64,000 bases of DNA, from NCBI RefSeq assembly GCF_017498505.1, contig NZ_CP071798.1, positions 3,769,501 through 3,833,500 of the forward strand. Direction: 5' to 3'. Both the position numbers and the translations under genes were made by a program. Source of the stretch: Sporosarcina sp. Te-1. Lineage in GTDB: Bacteria > Bacillota > Bacilli > Bacillales_A > Planococcaceae. Below are positions 55,821 to 64,000 of the stretch, one piece after another (within the stretch, counting starts at the first letter, position 1; every line of letters begins with the position of its first letter). Under the pieces are notes generated by a model that saw nothing but the letters and a program-made list of their open reading frames with translations, ran no database searches and was not told the origin of the DNA.

Positions 55821-56717
55821 GTGAATTTCAAACATATCACAGTGGCCGGCAGCGGCGTATTGGGAAGTCAAATCGCGTTTCAAACGGCATTCAAAGGGTT
55901 TTCGGTGACTGTATACGATATAAATGAGGAAGCGCTTGGAAAAGCGAAAGAGCGAATTAGTCATTTAAAGCCGTATTACCAGAAGGATTTAGGTGTGACA
56001 GATGAAAGTTTTGATGAGGGATTTAAACGGTTATCATTTCTCAGCGATCTCGGTGAGGCGGTGAAAGACGCAGATCTCGTCATCGAGGCGATACCGGAAG
56101 AGGCAGAAATTAAAACGGCGTTCTATCAAGAACTCGGTAAAGTTGCTCCGGAAAAAACGGTGTTTGCGACGAACTCTTCCACCCTGCTGCCAAGTCAGTT
56201 TGCTGAGGCGACGGGGCGTCCGGAAAAGTTTCTGGCTTTGCATTTTGCAAATGAAATCTGGAAGAATAATACGGCAGAAGTGATGAAACATCCGGGAACT
56301 GACCCAGCTGTTTTTGACAGTGTCATTGATTTTGCAAAGGCGATCGGTATGGTCGCATTACCACTGCAAAAAGAGCAGCCGGGTTACATTTTGAACTCCT
56401 TGCTCGTCCCGTTGCTGGATGCGGCGGAAATGCTGCTCGTCAAAGAAGTGGCGGATGTGCAGACAATCGATAAAACGTGGATGATCGCTACCGGAGCACC
56501 AATGGGTCCATTCGCCATCCTCGATGTGGTCGGCATTACGACGGCGTACCATATTGTGAAGACGAAAGCGGAAGCGACGGGACAGGAGGAATTCGCCAAA
56601 CTGGCGGATTTGTTGAAAACGGAGTATATCGACAAAGGCAAGTTGGGTCGTGAAACCGGGGAAGGGTTTTATAAATATCCCAATCCTGCATTTATGGAAA
56701 AGGATTTTTTGCAGTGA
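55821..56717 (+). CDS. 3-hydroxyacyl-CoA dehydrogenase family protein
   Basis: 298 residues. The N-terminal Rossmann domain has ITVAGSGVLGSQIAFQTAFK, then DADLVIEAIPEEAEIK, NSSTLLPSQFAEATGRPEKF. The helical C-terminal domain has GPFAILDVVGITTAYH and GKLGRETGEGFYKYPNP. This is the architecture of single-function 3-hydroxyacyl- or 3-hydroxybutyryl-CoA dehydrogenase. The usual active-site His context (HFFNP) reads ALHFANEIW here, so the substrate may differ. GAAGGGAG lies 8 nt before GTG 55821. Monocistronic between two terminators. Confidence 0.87.
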   Translation: MNFKHITVAGSGVLGSQIAFQTAFKGFSVTVYDINEEALGKAKERISHLKPYYQKDLGVTDESFDEGFKRLSFLSDLGEAVKDADLVIEAIPEEAEIKTAFYQELGKVAPEKTVFATNSSTLLPSQFAEATGRPEKFLALHFANEIWKNNTAEVMKHPGTDPAVFDSVIDFAKAIGMVALPLQKEQPGYILNSLLVPLLDAAEMLLVKEVADVQTIDKTWMIATGAPMGPFAILDVVGITTAYHIVKTKAEATGQEEFAKLADLLKTEYIDKGKLGRETGEGFYKYPNPAFMEKDFLQ

Positions 56718-56730
56718 CGAGATGAAAGCA

Positions 56731-56767
56731 GGGACAGTCCGTTCTAAGTAAACGGATTGTCCCTTTT
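56731..56767 (+). terminator. terminator of the hydroxyacyl-CoA dehydrogenase gene
   Basis: GGGACAGTCCGTT pairs with AACGGATTGTCCC around CTAAGTA, followed by TTTT. Confidence 0.85.
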
Positions 56768-56801
56768 CAGGATACATATTAATTCCTGGCAAATTGGTTC
56801 G

Positions 56802-56931
56802 TATGCGCGGATGGGAAGGCTATATGCACGATTCTGCCAGTTTATGCGCGCGGAAACTGAGTTATGCTCGGTAATTTGGTTTTATGCGCGATCCGGAAAG
56901 CTATATGCGCGTTTAGCCCGTCTTATGCGCG
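56802..56931 (+). repeat. phased array of the octamer TATGCGCG (7 copies)
   Basis: TATGCGCG or one-base variants occur at 56802, 56823 (TATGCACG), 56843, 56863 (TATGCTCG), 56883, 56904 and 56924, with spacings of 21, 20, 20, 20, 21 and 20 nt. The intervening 12-13 nt are mostly unrelated, except for GGAAGGCTA/GGAAAGCTA in units 1 and 5. The array lies between two terminators of convergent genes, so it is probably little transcribed. It is the same element, in opposite orientation on the map, as the one at 33105-33256. Confidence 0.9.
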
Positions 56932-56976
56932 AGTAAAATGAGTTTCGTATTTTGAATTCATGATGTAGACTATTAA

Positions 56977-57026
56977 AAAGAATAGCAGCCACAAATCCGT
57001 AAAAATGGATTGTGGCTGCTATTTTT
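56977..57026. terminator. bidirectional terminator at the second chemoreceptor gene
   Basis: AATAGCAGCCACAAATCC pairs with GGATTGTGGCTGCTATT (one mismatch) around GTAAAAAT. T-runs follow on the plus strand and an A-run precedes it, giving U-tracts both ways. It ends the chemoreceptor gene at 57035. Confidence 0.85.
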
Positions 57027-57034
57027 ATACTGTC

Positions 57035-58720
57035 TTATACCTTGAATTCTTGTATCACATGCTGCAAGCTCAGCGCTTGATGGCTCAAGTCTTGTGCAAC
57101 GGTGTTGATCTCTTCGATCGTTGCCATTTGTTCTTGAACGGCGGCAGAGTTTTGGGCTGTCTTGCCGGATGCTTCTCTGGAATAGGTCGCGATTTCCTGG
57201 ATGGATGCGGATACTTCTTCCGCCCCTGCCGAGATTTCTTCGGTTGCCGAGGAAATGTCTCCGATCTGCTCGCCCATTGCTTGGACAGCTTGGACGATGG
57301 ATAGGAAAGCATTGCCGGCTTCATCGATGACGTGGACGCCTTCCTCGACGTTTTTCAAGCTGTTGGCGACAGCCTGTTCCACTTGTTTCGTGTCTGTCTG
57401 AATTTCAGTCGTCAATTGGACAATTTGGTTGGCGGACTGTTTGGATTGCTCAGCCAGCTTTCGAACTTCATCCGCTACGACTGCAAACCCTTTGCCGTGT
57501 TCGCCGGCGCGGGCCGCTTCAATTGCCGCATTGAGTGCCAGCAAATTAGTCTGTTCGGTAATATCGGTAATGACATGGATAATGTTTTCGATTTCCGCTG
57601 TCTGTTTGCTTAAGCGGACAATCAATTCACTTGTCACATGCGACGAATCATAGATGATATCCATCTGGTCTTTCGCTTGTTTTACAGCCTCTCCGCTTTC
57701 CACAGCCAATTTTTCAGTGGTCGATGCACTGTCATTAAGCTGTTGAGCAGATTCGGCGATGCGCTGAACCCCTAGTGCCGTCTCTTCCATGGCCAGGGAG
57801 CTTTCTTGAGCGGATGCTGCAGACGTTTGTGCGCCTGAAGCGATCAATTCCATGTTTTCTCCGACATCCTGCGATGCCCTGGTCACTTCTTGCGTGCTGG
57901 CGGATAATTCCTCAGCGGTTGCACTGACATGGGCTGCATTATCATTGATGCTGCCAATTAATTTGCGTAAATTGGCTTTCATCGTATTAAAGGAATGGGC
58001 CAAGTCACGAATTTCATCTTTTGATTTCACTGTAATATCTTCTTGGGTCAGATCACCTGCGGTAATAATGGCAGCGCCGGAGACCAGTTCGCCGATTGGC
58101 TTTGCGATCGATCGTTTGATGACAAACGCAATGAGCAATGCCAGAATAAAGTTGACGATGGTGGAGGTGATCAATCCCTCTTTGGCAACTGTCGCTTTAT
58201 CCGTGATTAATGCGCGGTTTTTCGCAAGGAGCTCATTCTGGTATGTAACAATTTCCTCTGCTGCGTTTTGAATGCTGACACTGGCTGTCTGACCGCTCGT
58301 ATTCATGACACGTTCGGCACCATTGCGGTTCCCTTGTTTTACATAACTAAGGACTTGATTGGCCACATCCTCGAACTGAGTGATGGAACTGTCCATTCTC
58401 ACCAGCGAGTCCTTCATTTCTTCGGTCGTGGAATATGTAGATAATTCGTCGTATGTGTTTTGCAAGGATTGCTTCGCTTCTTCGTACCGGGATAATGCGG
58501 CACCATTGCCATTAGCGATGTATTCCCGAAGATACATTCCTTGAAATGCCGTATCTTTTTGAATGTTTTCTGCCAATTGAACCTGCTTCACTTGTTGGTC
58601 GAACATATCTTCATATTTCGCGGTGATGGACAACATTTGAAAAATGCTGAAGCCGGCGAACATTAACAGTACACCGAGCATGATCGCAAATCCACCATAA
58701 ATCTTTTTGCCTATCGACAT
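57035..58720 (-). CDS. methyl-accepting chemotaxis protein
   Basis: 561-residue transmembrane chemoreceptor. A first helix near residues 10-30 is followed by an extracellular helical-bundle sensor (about 32-185) and a second helix near 187-205 ([20 protein letters not shown]). Then come a HAMP domain (about 206-260) and the signalling domain with hairpin tip [26 protein letters not shown] lies 7 nt before ATG 58720. It differs clearly from the receptor at 647-2329 in the sensor domain, so a different ligand is expected. Monocistronic, with a strong bidirectional terminator. Confidence 0.94.
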   Translation of the reverse strand: MSIGKKIYGGFAIMLGVLLMFAGFSIFQMLSITAKYEDMFDQQVKQVQLAENIQKDTAFQGMYLREYIANGNGAALSRYEEAKQSLQNTYDELSTYSTTEEMKDSLVRMDSSITQFEDVANQVLSYVKQGNRNGAERVMNTSGQTASVSIQNAAEEIVTYQNELLAKNRALITDKATVAKEGLITSTIVNFILALLIAFVIKRSIAKPIGELVSGAAIITAGDLTQEDITVKSKDEIRDLAHSFNTMKANLRKLIGSINDNAAHVSATAEELSASTQEVTRASQDVGENMELIASGAQTSAASAQESSLAMEETALGVQRIAESAQQLNDSASTTEKLAVESGEAVKQAKDQMDIIYDSSHVTSELIVRLSKQTAEIENIIHVITDITEQTNLLALNAAIEAARAGEHGKGFAVVADEVRKLAEQSKQSANQIVQLTTEIQTDTKQVEQAVANSLKNVEEGVHVIDEAGNAFLSIVQAVQAMGEQIGDISSATEEISAGAEEVSASIQEIATYSREASGKTAQNSAAVQEQMATIEEINTVAQDLSHQALSLQHVIQEFKV

Positions 58721-58939
58721 GATGTTACTCCTCTCAAACTTTGTTTCTCTTTTTCAAGCGTAACCTAATCTAAAAATATTGTAAACATTATTTAGGTAAA
58801 ATTTTGTGAGGAAAGTACGAATTGTTATTAGATGTGTAGGTTAAATGGTTTATTTTATAGAAAGGAATAAAGGTAAAAGGAGATGTATAACGAAGTATTT
58901 AGGAATAGATAAAATGTAATGCGCAGCATGAGGGAATAC

Positions 58940-58983
58940 AAAACGCCAGACAGGAGGATAACTGCTTCCCATGTCTGGCGTTT
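58940..58983 (-). terminator. terminator of the TPP-enzyme/CMD operon
   Basis: On the minus strand CGCCAGACA pairs with TGTCTGGCG around a partly paired loop (GGGAAGC and TCCTCC), followed by TTTTG. Confidence 0.8.
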
Positions 58984-58985
58984 CA

Positions 58986-59369
58986 TCAATTCTCTTTAAA
59001 GATCTCACCAGCAATTCCCATGGCCTGAACGGCTTTCGGGAAGCCGACGTAGCCAGTACAGTGGATGATGAGCTCAATGATTTCTTCTTTCGACAGACCG
59101 ACATTCAAGGCGGCCTGTAAATGAACACGAAGCTGGTCGAACGCTCCTTGCGTAATGAGCGATGTCAGGGTGATGATTTCCCGTTGTGATAAGGAAAGTG
59201 TTTTTCTAGCGTAGAGGTCACCGAAACCGAAGGAAACAATCATGTCCCAAAGGTCAGGTGAAATGTGTTTGATGCCTTGCATGCCGGCACGCACTTCTTC
59301 TGAGAAGAGTTCTTCCATGACTTCTGCTCCAGCAGCATATCTCTTGTTGTTGTTATTTTCCATACTCAT
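58986..59369 (-). CDS. carboxymuconolactone decarboxylase family protein
   Basis: 127 residues of the CMD/AhpD-like fold: VMEELFSEEVRAGMQGIKHI, TLSLSQREIITLTSLITQGA, LSKEEIIELIIHCTGYVGFP. It has a single Cys (in IHCTG), not the redox CXXC pair of AhpD, so a lactone decarboxylase/isomerase-like or accessory role fits better than peroxidase. ATG 59369 overlaps the stop of the TPP-dependent enzyme by 4 nt, so the two proteins are translationally coupled and probably act on the same metabolite. GGGGAG precedes the start. Confidence 0.86.
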   Translation of the reverse strand: MSMENNNNKRYAAGAEVMEELFSEEVRAGMQGIKHISPDLWDMIVSFGFGDLYARKTLSLSQREIITLTSLITQGAFDQLRVHLQAALNVGLSKEEIIELIIHCTGYVGFPKAVQAMGIAGEIFKEN

Positions 59370-60997
59370 TGTCTCCCCATTGTTGGCGGTATTTCATCTT
59401 CATCCACCAACACTTCTAGTACGATCGGTTTGTTCGTTTCTTTTATACGTGTCAACGCTTCCTCTATGCGCTTGCTCAACTCAAACGGATCTCGGCACGT
59501 ATAGCCTTCCAATCCCATCGACTCTGCAAAACAAGCTGCATTCATAGGAGTTTCATAGATTCCGCCGATAGATGTCCCGATCATTTTACGCATCCCTTTC
59601 TCCACCATATCCAATCTTCCATTATTGACGACGATGAAGAGGACAGGAGCGTCATAATTGTAAGCTGTTGAAATTTCCGTGCCGTGCATGAACATACAGC
59701 CATCCCCAACCAGGCAGACGATTGTTTTTTCCGGAGCAGCTAATTGGGCCCCGATGGAATAGCCGATTCCATTGCCCATGGCACCAAAGATATCTTCGAA
59801 ATAGAATGTGCCCGGCTCATAGACGTCATAATGTTTGATCCCGTAGAAGGAGTGGCTTCCATCATCACCAAACAAGACGGCATCCGCCGGAAGTGCATTC
59901 CGCATTGCACGCAGCACTTGGACGGTGGACATCCGCTCGCCTGGTGTATTTTCCCGAAGCTCCGGCGGCTCAGGATCGGATAAAAACGATTCTTGCTTGG
60001 CAGGCAAGTCTTTCAGGAGTGTTTGCAAATTCGTTTTAATGTCTCCGAGCACCGGCGTGGTCGGCACGTCAATCGATTTTCCGATAAACGTCGGATCATA
60101 ATCAAAGTGGATAACGTGATCGGGATACATTGATTTTGCTAATCCTGCAGTCGACATATCGCTCATTTTGGAACCAATGACGATGAGTAAATCGACCTTA
60201 TCCTGCAAGTATTCAGTCGCTTCCGGCGTTCCTCCCAAGCCGAATGCCCCTAACGAAAGGGAGTGGTTGGATGGGAATGTGCCCTTTCCGCCAGGAGTCG
60301 TGACGACTGGAATCCCCCACTGCTCTGCAAAACGAAGCACTTCCTCGTATGCTCGGCTGGAATGGACGCCTTTTCCTAGGAAAAGAAGGGGACGGGATGC
60401 CTGATTCAGCTTGTCCACCACGTCTTCAAGATATGGTGAAATCATTTCATGTGAAACGGGCAAATCCAACTCGAACGGTTCAATTTCCTCCAGTAATACA
60501 TCAAAAGGAATGGAAAGATGCACAGGGCCTTTTACGCCTGTGACCGCTTTCTCCAGAGCATGCTGCAAGTAAGGGCGCAGCATATCTCCGCGTTCCACCC
60601 GAGCGCTGAATTTCGTGACGTATTGGAACATGTTCACCAAATCAGTGCCGAATGTGCTGGAATCCTGTCCAAGTGCTTTGCCGGTATCTTTCATAGAAGG
60701 ATGTCCTGTAATAATTAAAACAGGAAGATGCGAAGCTGCCGCCTGTCCCGCCGCCGTCAATAAATTGGTTCCGCCGGGTCCGGACGTGCCAATGGCGACG
60801 CCGATCTTTTGCTTCATCAAAGCATAACCAGCCGCTTCAAACCCTGCCGCGGCTTCATGTTTACTTAATACAAATTCGATATTTTCATTGAGAAGCTCAA
60901 ATAATATCGGAGAGACTGCTTTTCCGGGAATACCGAAGATATGCTTCAGTCCCCAATGCTTAAAATTCGATGCGAGTACGGAAGCCGTTGTTTTCAT
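59366..60997 (-). CDS. thiamine-diphosphate-dependent enzyme, acetolactate-synthase-like
   Basis: 543 residues with the three-domain layout of the acetolactate synthase/benzoylformate decarboxylase/oxalyl-CoA decarboxylase superfamily. The catalytic Glu is in LSKHEAAAGFEAAGYA (Glu 48), GTSGPGGTNLL follows, a central nucleotide-type domain spans about 190-330, and the TPP motif runs GDG (431-433) to NN (458-459). It lacks context for branched-chain amino-acid synthesis (no small subunit or ilvC), so a catabolic decarboxylase or carboligase role with the coupled CMD protein is more likely. A purine-rich site (GAGTGAGAG) precedes ATG 60997. Substrate unknown. Confidence 0.87.
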   Translation of the reverse strand: MKTTASVLASNFKHWGLKHIFGIPGKAVSPILFELLNENIEFVLSKHEAAAGFEAAGYALMKQKIGVAIGTSGPGGTNLLTAAGQAAASHLPVLIITGHPSMKDTGKALGQDSSTFGTDLVNMFQYVTKFSARVERGDMLRPYLQHALEKAVTGVKGPVHLSIPFDVLLEEIEPFELDLPVSHEMISPYLEDVVDKLNQASRPLLFLGKGVHSSRAYEEVLRFAEQWGIPVVTTPGGKGTFPSNHSLSLGAFGLGGTPEATEYLQDKVDLLIVIGSKMSDMSTAGLAKSMYPDHVIHFDYDPTFIGKSIDVPTTPVLGDIKTNLQTLLKDLPAKQESFLSDPEPPELRENTPGERMSTVQVLRAMRNALPADAVLFGDDGSHSFYGIKHYDVYEPGTFYFEDIFGAMGNGIGYSIGAQLAAPEKTIVCLVGDGCMFMHGTEISTAYNYDAPVLFIVVNNGRLDMVEKGMRKMIGTSIGGIYETPMNAACFAESMGLEGYTCRDPFELSKRIEEALTRIKETNKPIVLEVLVDEDEIPPTMGRQ

Positions 60998-61055
60998 ATA
61001 GGACTCTCACTCTTTCCGTTATTGTAATTGAAGATTTCAAAAGTCAGTGGTAACT

Positions 61056-63278
61056 CTAGCTTCGCAAGTAGGTGTTTTCGAACTCGTCTGCTGGGAGCGG
61101 CTTGCTGAAATAGAAGCCCTGTACGATATCGCACTGTTGTTCATTTAGAAAATTGAGTTGCTCTTTCGTTTCTACGCCTTCCGCAATGACTTGCATTTGC
61201 AAATTATGCGCCATAGTAATGATGGCTTTGACAATGAAAGCGTTTTGTGGACCATTGGTAATTTCCATGACGAATGATTTGTCAATCTTAATAAAATCAA
61301 TCGGGAAATTTTGCAGGTACGTCAGTGAGCTGTACCCGGTTCCGAAGTCGTCGATACTGATGCCAATTCCAAGCTTTTGCAACTGCATGAGTACTTTCAA
61401 AGAATACTCATATTCCATAGCCATATATTCTGTAATCTCTACGATAAGATATTGAGGATCTAAGCCAGTCTGCTGAAGAGTTTCTTCCATAAAAGCTACC
61501 AGATCCTTTGTCAGAAACTGTTGGGTAGATAGATTGACAGACATTTTGAGTGGCTGCAATCCAGCTTCCTGCCATTTTTTACTTTGTTCACATGCTTCAT
61601 TGATGACCCACTTGCCGATTTGATTGACCAATCCATTCTCTTCCGCCAATTTAATGAACTTATCTGGATACAAAAGTCCCAACGTAGGATGCTGCCAACG
61701 GATTAATGCTTCCATTCCGACGATGTCACCGGTTTTCGTATCGACTTGCGGTTGGTAGTGGAGGACAAATTCCTGATGCTCAATCGCTTTTCTTAAATCG
61801 ATTTCAAGTTTGTAGTCTTCTTCCCGCCCCTCGAATAACTCGGAGGCATACACGCTATACCGGTTCTTCCCTTGCTTTTTCGCTTGGTACATGGCGTTAT
61901 CTGCATAAATCATCAGTTTTTCCATCGAAATCGGATAATCGGGATACAAAGCAACGCCAATGCTTGCTGTTGTGTGCAATTCGTCGTTGCCGATATAAAA
62001 GGATTCATTGAATAGATTCAACACTTCCTCGGCCTTGGCAGTCACATAATCGGGGTCGGTGAAGTCCTTTAGAAGGAAAATGAATTCATCTCCGCCCATC
62101 CGTGCTAGATCATCCTGTTCACCAAGGCAGCCCGCAAGCCGTTCACTTACTTTTTTGAGCAGCATATCCCCATAGGAATGGCTGAAGTTGTCGTTGATCG
62201 CTTTAAAGCGATCCAAATCGATGAAGATGAGAGCTAATGTCCTTTTTTGACCGTTCTCCATGTCCTTGATGATGTTCTTAATCTCTTCATTGATATAGCG
62301 TCGATTTGGCAGGCCTGTCAAATCATCATGGTAGGCTAGGTAATTGAATTTTTTCTGCAGGAAGTAGCGGTCCGAAATGTCCCGGAATTGCCCGAAAGCC
62401 CCGATCTTCTTATCGCCTTCGTAAATAGGCTGTGCATCGAATAGACAGACAATATGCTTCCCTGCGGCATTTGTGAATTGAATTTCTTCGTTCGTAAATA
62501 TTTTGCCGTGCTCCAGCACGTCTTTAAAATAGACGCCGGTAATAGGGGAGTCCATAATATTCCGTCCGATTACGTCCTCTCTGCGGTTGTTCGAAATTTC
62601 TTGAGCAAATGCATTAAATTCCGTTGTGACCCCGTTCTCATCCGTGATGACAATGCCGTTCCGCGTTCGGCTCAGCATAATTTGATTCATGATGTTCAGC
62701 TTTCGGTTCTGTTTGCGCAATAACAGTTCCCGTTCGATGGAATCAACCGATTGCGTCAGCATCGTAAGGAATAAAGGATTTTGAAATTGGATCGGCATCA
62801 TAATCGACACGCTGCCAAGCAAATTGTTGTCATCTGTATAGTGAAATGCCGTACCATAGCAGGCGATCCCATGGAGGAACGTATGATAATGCTGAGCTCC
62901 GATGATACTGATTGGATGTTTTTGCTGCAATGCCAGACTGATCACATTGGTTCCTGTATCTTCCTGGACAAACAGGCTTCCTGGTTTAATTCCGAACTGC
63001 TCGATCATCCCTTTGATTGTTTCGTCGCCTTCAATCTCAAGGAGGTAGCCATTTGCGTCTGATACAACAACAAGGATCGGCGTCCCTTTTAAAGAGTCTA
63101 ATAGTTTGTTAGAGAAAAAACGGACGACCGATAGAATTTCGTTATAATCGTGCCGTTTTGACGCGAGTTGTTGCTCGGTCAGAAAATGCTTCGGGCGGGA
63201 CACTACATTCGGATCCATACCGGCCTTTTCACAATACTGATTCGATTCTATTATATAATAAGCGTCATGACTACTCAT
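61056..63278 (-). CDS. GAF-PAS-GGDEF-EAL signalling protein
   Basis: About 740 residues. A GAF-like N-terminal domain (about 40-185, resembling the sensor of AcoR-type activators) is followed by a PAS domain (about 200-305), a diguanylate cyclase domain with intact GGDEF (395-399), and a phosphodiesterase domain with intact EAL (523-525) and DDFGTGYSSL. No membrane segment is seen. It should make or degrade cyclic di-GMP in response to a cytoplasmic signal. The inhibitory RXXD site before GGDEF reads GEQD, so product inhibition is probably lost. ATG 63278 has GGAGG 5 nt upstream; ATG 63299 is an unsupported alternative. Confidence 0.93.
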   Translation of the reverse strand: MSSHDAYYIIESNQYCEKAGMDPNVVSRPKHFLTEQQLASKRHDYNEILSVVRFFSNKLLDSLKGTPILVVVSDANGYLLEIEGDETIKGMIEQFGIKPGSLFVQEDTGTNVISLALQQKHPISIIGAQHYHTFLHGIACYGTAFHYTDDNNLLGSVSIMMPIQFQNPLFLTMLTQSVDSIERELLLRKQNRKLNIMNQIMLSRTRNGIVITDENGVTTEFNAFAQEISNNRREDVIGRNIMDSPITGVYFKDVLEHGKIFTNEEIQFTNAAGKHIVCLFDAQPIYEGDKKIGAFGQFRDISDRYFLQKKFNYLAYHDDLTGLPNRRYINEEIKNIIKDMENGQKRTLALIFIDLDRFKAINDNFSHSYGDMLLKKVSERLAGCLGEQDDLARMGGDEFIFLLKDFTDPDYVTAKAEEVLNLFNESFYIGNDELHTTASIGVALYPDYPISMEKLMIYADNAMYQAKKQGKNRYSVYASELFEGREEDYKLEIDLRKAIEHQEFVLHYQPQVDTKTGDIVGMEALIRWQHPTLGLLYPDKFIKLAEENGLVNQIGKWVINEACEQSKKWQEAGLQPLKMSVNLSTQQFLTKDLVAFMEETLQQTGLDPQYLIVEITEYMAMEYEYSLKVLMQLQKLGIGISIDDFGTGYSSLTYLQNFPIDFIKIDKSFVMEITNGPQNAFIVKAIITMAHNLQMQVIAEGVETKEQLNFLNEQQCDIVQGFYFSKPLPADEFENTYLRS

Positions 63279-63344
63279 ACTTTCCTCCAAATCTATCAAT
63301 CTTATGACTATTACCTAGTAACTATTTGTTGGATTACATTCAGA

Positions 63345-63397
63345 AAAAATAAAAAGCAACTGTTTCGCCACAAAACCAATGGATGAAATAGTTACTG
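63345..63397 (-). terminator. probable terminator of the partial gene at the window end
   Basis: AGTAACTATTTC pairs with GAAACAGTTGCT (two G-U pairs) on the minus strand and runs into TTTTTATTTTTT. It lies about 200 nt after the stop at 63592. Confidence 0.6.
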
Positions 63398-63591
63398 TCG
63401 TTTCGATGAATTTTGACTGCCTGTATTGTAAGTATACGGATGTCAAGATATTTATTTATTTCTAATAGATTATTATAAAGTTTTTAATAATAAAATTCAA
63501 TGTAGATGATTGGAAGAAAAATGCGGAATTGCTGACGGGAAAACTTGGCCGCGGACTGTTCCAGGGCCAAGATTTAAGGAGTTTTGATCAC

Positions 63592-64000
63592 TTATTGCGG
63601 ATCTTGATAGCGGGTTATATATTGATGCTCGCTGATAGGATGGTCCGTTTGAAAGGAATACATATTCCAAGGGCTTGCATCTTTGCTCGTTTCCTCTGTC
63701 TCAACAAGCCGCAATTCGCCCGGCCGGAGTGTCATAATGTGCGAGTCGATTACTTTCATTTCGATGCCGGAGGCGCTCAAGGCTCGGGTTTTTACTTGCA
63801 CCTCTTGCGTTTTGCTTAGGTTGTTGCGGATGAAGAACTGATTGCTATACGGCGAATTGCGGCAACTTGCGGTATTCTGTAGACAGTCCCGCTCGGAAGT
63901 GACAAGAACGACAGGAAATTCTTCCGTTTGCGATACCTCGGATGCTTGTAATGCTTGATCAATCGCCGTGGAAAAAGCAATTTTCTTACCTGTAGGTGCC
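63592..64000 (-). CDS. partial gene, C-terminal part of an unrecognised protein
   Basis: The open minus-strand frame runs from the window edge to the stop at 63592, giving at least 135 residues. It reads through AFSTAIDQALQASEVSQTEE, FPVVLVTSERDCLQ, FIRNNLSKTQEVQVKTRALS and ends QYITRYQDPQ, all in one frame with protein-like composition. The 5' end is outside the window. An internal GTG at 63801 should not be taken as the start. I do not recognise the family; the pattern of beta-strand-like segments with two Cys suggests a secreted or surface domain, but this is weak. Confidence 0.65.
   Translation of the reverse strand, partial: APTGKKIAFSTAIDQALQASEVSQTEEFPVVLVTSERDCLQNTASCRNSPYSNQFFIRNNLSKTQEVQVKTRALSASGIEMKVIDSHIMTLRPGELRLVETEETSKDASPWNMYSFQTDHPISEHQYITRYQDPQ

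Noticed and set aside
58850..59104. 84-codon minus-strand frame overlapping the CMD-family gene
   Set aside because: It runs in a different frame through the CMD coding region and its terminator; no start signal.

Overview
The window looks like chromosomal DNA of a low-to-mid GC, endospore-forming Firmicute, most likely a Planococcaceae-type member of the Bacillales (Sporosarcina-like). This is inferred from strong GGAGG-type ribosome sites with many TTG/GTG starts, U-rich intrinsic terminators, a BclB-type exosporium collagen protein, NEAT/SLH surface proteins, a RocB-like peptidase, a YoxD-like reductase, and PhoP, Fur and CcpA-type sites of Bacillus style. I saw no tRNA, rRNA, CRISPR array, intact insertion sequence or phage module.

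Layout. 1-7 kb: a chemoreceptor, a small membrane protein, a lipoprotein, then a collagen-repeat exosporium protein beside a glycosyltransferase that may decorate it. 7.2-13.1 kb: a six-gene heme-acquisition operon (membrane NEAT protein, NEAT-NEAT-SLH surface protein, second membrane NEAT protein, IsdE/IsdF-like transporter and ATPase) behind a Fur-like box and without a sortase. 13.3-17.4 kb: a DoxX protein, a secreted alkaline phosphatase behind a four-repeat PhoP box, and a decayed MerR regulator/MATE exporter pair whose MerR-type promoter is still intact. 17.5-31 kb: two paralogous hydantoinase/oxoprolinase-type clusters arranged head to head around two divergent XRE-cupin regulators, each with HyuA, HyuB and an NCS1 permease; the left one adds a cupin, the right one a DUF917 protein. 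31-39.4 kb: an SDR, a secreted transglutaminase-like protein, a RocB-like peptidase with an alanine-type symporter opposite an IclR regulator, and a PucR regulator. 39.4-45.2 kb: a cobalamin-riboswitch-controlled uptake and salvage operon (BtuF, BtuC, BtuD-CbiZ fusion, CbiA, CobO). 45.8-52.7 kb: a complete ectoine-degradation operon (doeA, doeB2, doeC, BCCT transporter, doeD). 52.9-64 kb: a large secreted M14 carboxypeptidase, a hydroxyacyl-CoA dehydrogenase, a second chemoreceptor, a TPP-enzyme/carboxymuconolactone-decarboxylase-like pair, a GGDEF-EAL protein and the end of a gene that runs out of the window.

Functionally this is a scavenging region: heme, cobalamin, phosphate, ectoine, amino acids and cyclic amides are each served by an uptake plus catabolic set with its own local control.

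The most unexplained structures are two non-coding arrays of the octamer TATGCGCG repeated every 20-21 bp (33105-33256 and 56802-56931). Each lies just beyond a transcription terminator and is helically phased. Other points worth attention are the CbiA homologue whose glutaminase Cys has become Gly, the BtuD-CbiZ fusion, the mirrored hyu clusters and the sortase-less NEAT operon.
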